DNA from: Nannobrachium achirus
Taxonomy: Eukaryota > Chordata > Actinopteri > Myctophiformes > Myctophidae
Assembly: GCA_963921795.1 (NCBI GenBank)
Contig: OY997653.1
Location: 6,554,104-6,618,103 of the forward strand
Direction of reading: 5' to 3'
DNA length: 64,000 nt
Positions 61,073 to 64,000 of the stretch are shown here, piece after piece. Each line of letters begins with the position of its first letter. The first letter of the stretch is position 1. The notes beneath the pieces were generated by a model. It did not search any database and was not told the origin of the DNA. It worked only from the letters and a program-made list of their open reading frames with translations. The position numbers and the translations under genes are program-made.

Positions 61073-64000
61073 CTTATCCCGAAGTCTGGAGTCCACAGTC
61101 AGATCTGATCAGAAATGATTGATATCCTGGAAGACTTGTGGAGAAATGACACAGACCAACTCTTCTTATACTAGAGAGTCTGGGGTTAGGTAGTGCTCTG
61201 AATGATTGGCCAAAGACAACAATAGAACCATCTCTCCACCAATCACAATCTAGCATACTGTGCTCCACCCCTCCCTCCTCCCCCAGACATGCTCTATGCA
61301 ACCTTCTACAAAAGTGGTAACAACATTATCTATTTATGACTAAAATATCATCATATTAAACACTGCTTAATTTGCCAAATAACAGTATCAGTTGTTAAGA
61401 TTGACAATATAAGTTGCCAATGAAACACAGAAGTTATAAGTGTTGTCAAATGTTGTCATTTTATCAAATGGCCCCTTGCCTTTTTTCTAGTGTTTCCCTA
61501 TATTTTTCTAGTGTCTCCCATATATTCCCTATAATAGGGAGACATAAAGGAAGTCTGATCTATCTAATCCATTTGTTTTGTTTTCATGTTATTACTAAAA
61601 GTTGAATAAACAGAATAACTTCTGTGGACTAATATCAATAGCACAAGTGACTGTGTGGAATTTCTTTGGCACAAGGACATTTCACTTTTTGGACTCAAGA
61701 CTATTTAGACAAAATAAAAATGATCCATGTGTAATCAACAGCAAAGCTATGGAGGAAATAATATTGAGAAGGAAAAATATGTTGAGATGAGTATATTGCA
61801 ATATGCAGCAATTGGTAGTGGGGCTTGTTCCACATGTCCAGTTAATATCTAACATGGACAGTGAAAGTCTACTGAACACTAGAGCCAGATTTTACTGAAG
61901 CTTTAGCATCACACCACTATAACATTACAAAAAGGAACACCTTTTAATCCACATATGAGTGGCCCTATAATAATTATCTGAATTTAGCAGCTATAACAAT
62001 AACACTATATATATATATCATTGAATAGGCACACATATAAACTATGGGACAAATACAATCAATAACGTGGATATATTTACAGTGTCAACAGGATTCAACA
62101 ATCTGAGCAGGAGTCAATAGAACAGACTCAAAGCAGCAATCTCTAATTCTATTCACCGAAAATCCCTGCCTTAATGTATAGATTAATAAAACAATGAGAA
62201 TTAAAAACTATTAACCACATGAACCCAATTGATTGAGCCAGCAACCCCAACCCCTTTTATTTTCTTTAGAATTGTATGTTGTATGTTTGCGTGTTACTGT
62301 ATGCTTAATGTCTTATTATATTTTCTAGGTAGAACATGATGTGAGGCGTAACGCTGTGGCCAAACTCTCTGACGGTCCGCACACAGTCCGTGGCAACACT
62401 GGCCTGAGCTTCAAAGTGAAACGCCACAAAAGAAAGACGGTCTACAAGCCAGCATGTGTTTGGGGTTCGGGTCAGAGCTGCCAGGCCTGCAAGAGAAGTC
62501 ATACACTACGACTCACACGAAGAGTGGAGGCAGAGTCGACTTCGCCTCACTGTGGCTCCGTTCTATACCTGCATCAGTGATAGTCTTGTGTCCACCCACT
62601 TCCACTAAGTGCCCTCTGCTGTGTGTGAGGAAATGCTGAAAAGTCACTAAACTTGCTGAAGTACAAGATTGATGAACTTTTACTTGAATGCATAAGTCCA
62701 TTTTGTTGATACGTTATACTTCTACAACACTACATATCCATATCCAACCCCACATATCCACTGCTCCTGCACCACCCATGTTATGATAATTTGTGTAATG
62801 ACACAAACAGTTGCCGTTGCATAACATTACATATGATATTGCATTGGAAGATAAAGTGACTGAGAAGTATGAACCATTCACATGTTTGCACATCATGCAT
62901 TTCCCTTGTCCATTATCTTAATTTATTGTATGTAAGATGTAACAGATGTAATAAAAAATCTTGAATCTTGATCCCTGTTTGTGTCTTCATTGCCACGTTC
63001 AGTGCAGGAATGTACACTGGTAATACTGCTATTAAAAGCCTATCACCTTACCTTTACTATTAATGTGATGCAATGTGTGTGCAATGCAAATGAGTGTGAT
63101 CTAGTGCCATAACCAAGACTAACTTGAGATTCCTCAATCGATGCCCCCACTCTCCTGTCTAGCATCAGGTTGTTAAGCGCTGCAGTGTTTTTAGCACACA
63201 AACTTACGTTTATGTGGGAATCCATGGTGAATGGTACACCCACTGCACCTGAACTTATCCAACATGATATCATTAGCAAACAGGGTGGAGAGACCATCTG
63301 TTTGGTACTATACTCCTGTCCCGTTTCAGGGGAACCAACTTATTAAGCAGCTTTCTATTTGTAATAGTTTGTAAAAGTTGTCCTGTTTTTGCACAAAATA
63401 CCTAATGTAAATTGTTCATGTTTAGGGGAGAAAGTCGGTCTCATTATGTGTTGTAACGACTCACAGCAACCAATCGTGGCACCAGGCCAGATTCCATGAC
63501 TTCCCCCCTAAAATGTTTTATTCATGCCAGTATAGTCAGTAGGCTTAAAAAAAAACTGGATGTTCCTTGTGTTGTTTCATTGACTTGCTTTTGATGACAA
63601 TGAGCCACCATCAATCATCATTATGCACTACTTGCATAATGATGATACTGACTGAATTACACATGAATGGTAAAGCCATCAATGACCCAACATTTTCTCT
63701 TGAATTCCCATACATTGTTGAGAAATACCTTATCATACAACAACACATAGGCAGTGGGAGGGTCGTTCTCACATGCCCTGGTTAGTTCTCACCTATCGGG
63801 TGTGGCATATTAGCATATCATCATGAGGGGTTGTTCCTACAGGCGTGGCATAGTGGGTACTGGTATATTAATACATCCTGGCATTCTAAATGAGGGTACA
63901 GATAGGGCAGTTTGAAATCCCATCAAGTTCATCCCACCAAGAAAAGTTACCAGGTCCTTTTATTAATCAGATTCATGACTGCGTTCTCTATGCTGATTGG
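60003..64000. repeat. Tandem array unit 5, cut by the window edge
   Basis: The first 3998 bases of another unit: the 5' part of A5, the 84-codon exon and the 3' flank of the next gene B. The array continues beyond the window. Confidence 0.95.
62329..62580 (+). CDS. 84-codon unrecognised terminal exon, unit 5
   Basis: Copy of the exon at 19905, protein identical to units 2-4. The downstream flank (63353 onward) is again the gene B 3'-flank module, cut by the window end. Confidence 0.35.
   Translation, partial: VEHDVRRNAVAKLSDGPHTVRGNTGLSFKVKRHKRKTVYKPACVWGSGQSCQACKRSHTLRLTRRVEAESTSPHCGSVLYLHQ

Overview
The window is nuclear DNA of a vertebrate, most likely a teleost fish. It has intron-split genes with GT/AG junctions, CA/TG microsatellites every few kb, a Ty3/gypsy retrotransposon, DNA-transposon debris and clustered C2H2 zinc-finger genes. 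The species cannot be read from the sequence.

Left part (1-5562): the pol half and 3' LTR of a Ty3/gypsy element. Its reading frame is open from base 3, so gag and pol appear fused; the 5' LTR lies outside the window.

Middle part (5563-17100): a mosaic. It holds a two-exon Ser/Thr-rich small gene (minus strand), a 260-codon minus-strand frame with a signal-peptide-like start but no ATG, and a possible first coding exon near 15.9 kb. It also holds an 884-bp foldback DNA transposon with an 8-bp target duplication, a hAT-like element, a detached 3' end of a zinc-finger gene, and at least four copies of one duplicated segment, part of which is inverted in one copy.

Right part (17140-64000): a direct tandem array. 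Breakpoints fall inside zinc-finger coding sequence at 17571/17572, 28351/28352, 38340/38341, 49219/49220 and 60002/60003, giving units of 10780, 9989, 10879 and 10783 bp plus a partial fifth. Each unit carries, on the minus strand, a type A and a type B C2H2 zinc-finger gene. On the plus strand it carries an unassigned 84-codon exon, a broken zinc-finger exon, and an exon resembling the N-terminal part of transposase-domain proteins. Both zinc-finger types are two-coding-exon genes: a short first exon (17 or 20 codons plus one base, ending G|GTAT) joins in phase to the finger exon, whose acceptor lies just before a conserved Leu-His-His. These true starts are missed by simple ORF reading.

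Type A at the left edge (A1, 10 fingers) has its own 3' end. Copies A2-A5 (8 fingers) are chimeras whose last fingers and 3' flank come from a third parent gene. The simplest history is an original A-B-C cluster amplified by unequal crossing-over between the finger repeats of A and C. Encoded proteins are nearly identical between units, so the expansion is recent or homogenised. Such clusters often evolve against transposable elements, but nothing here shows what these proteins bind.
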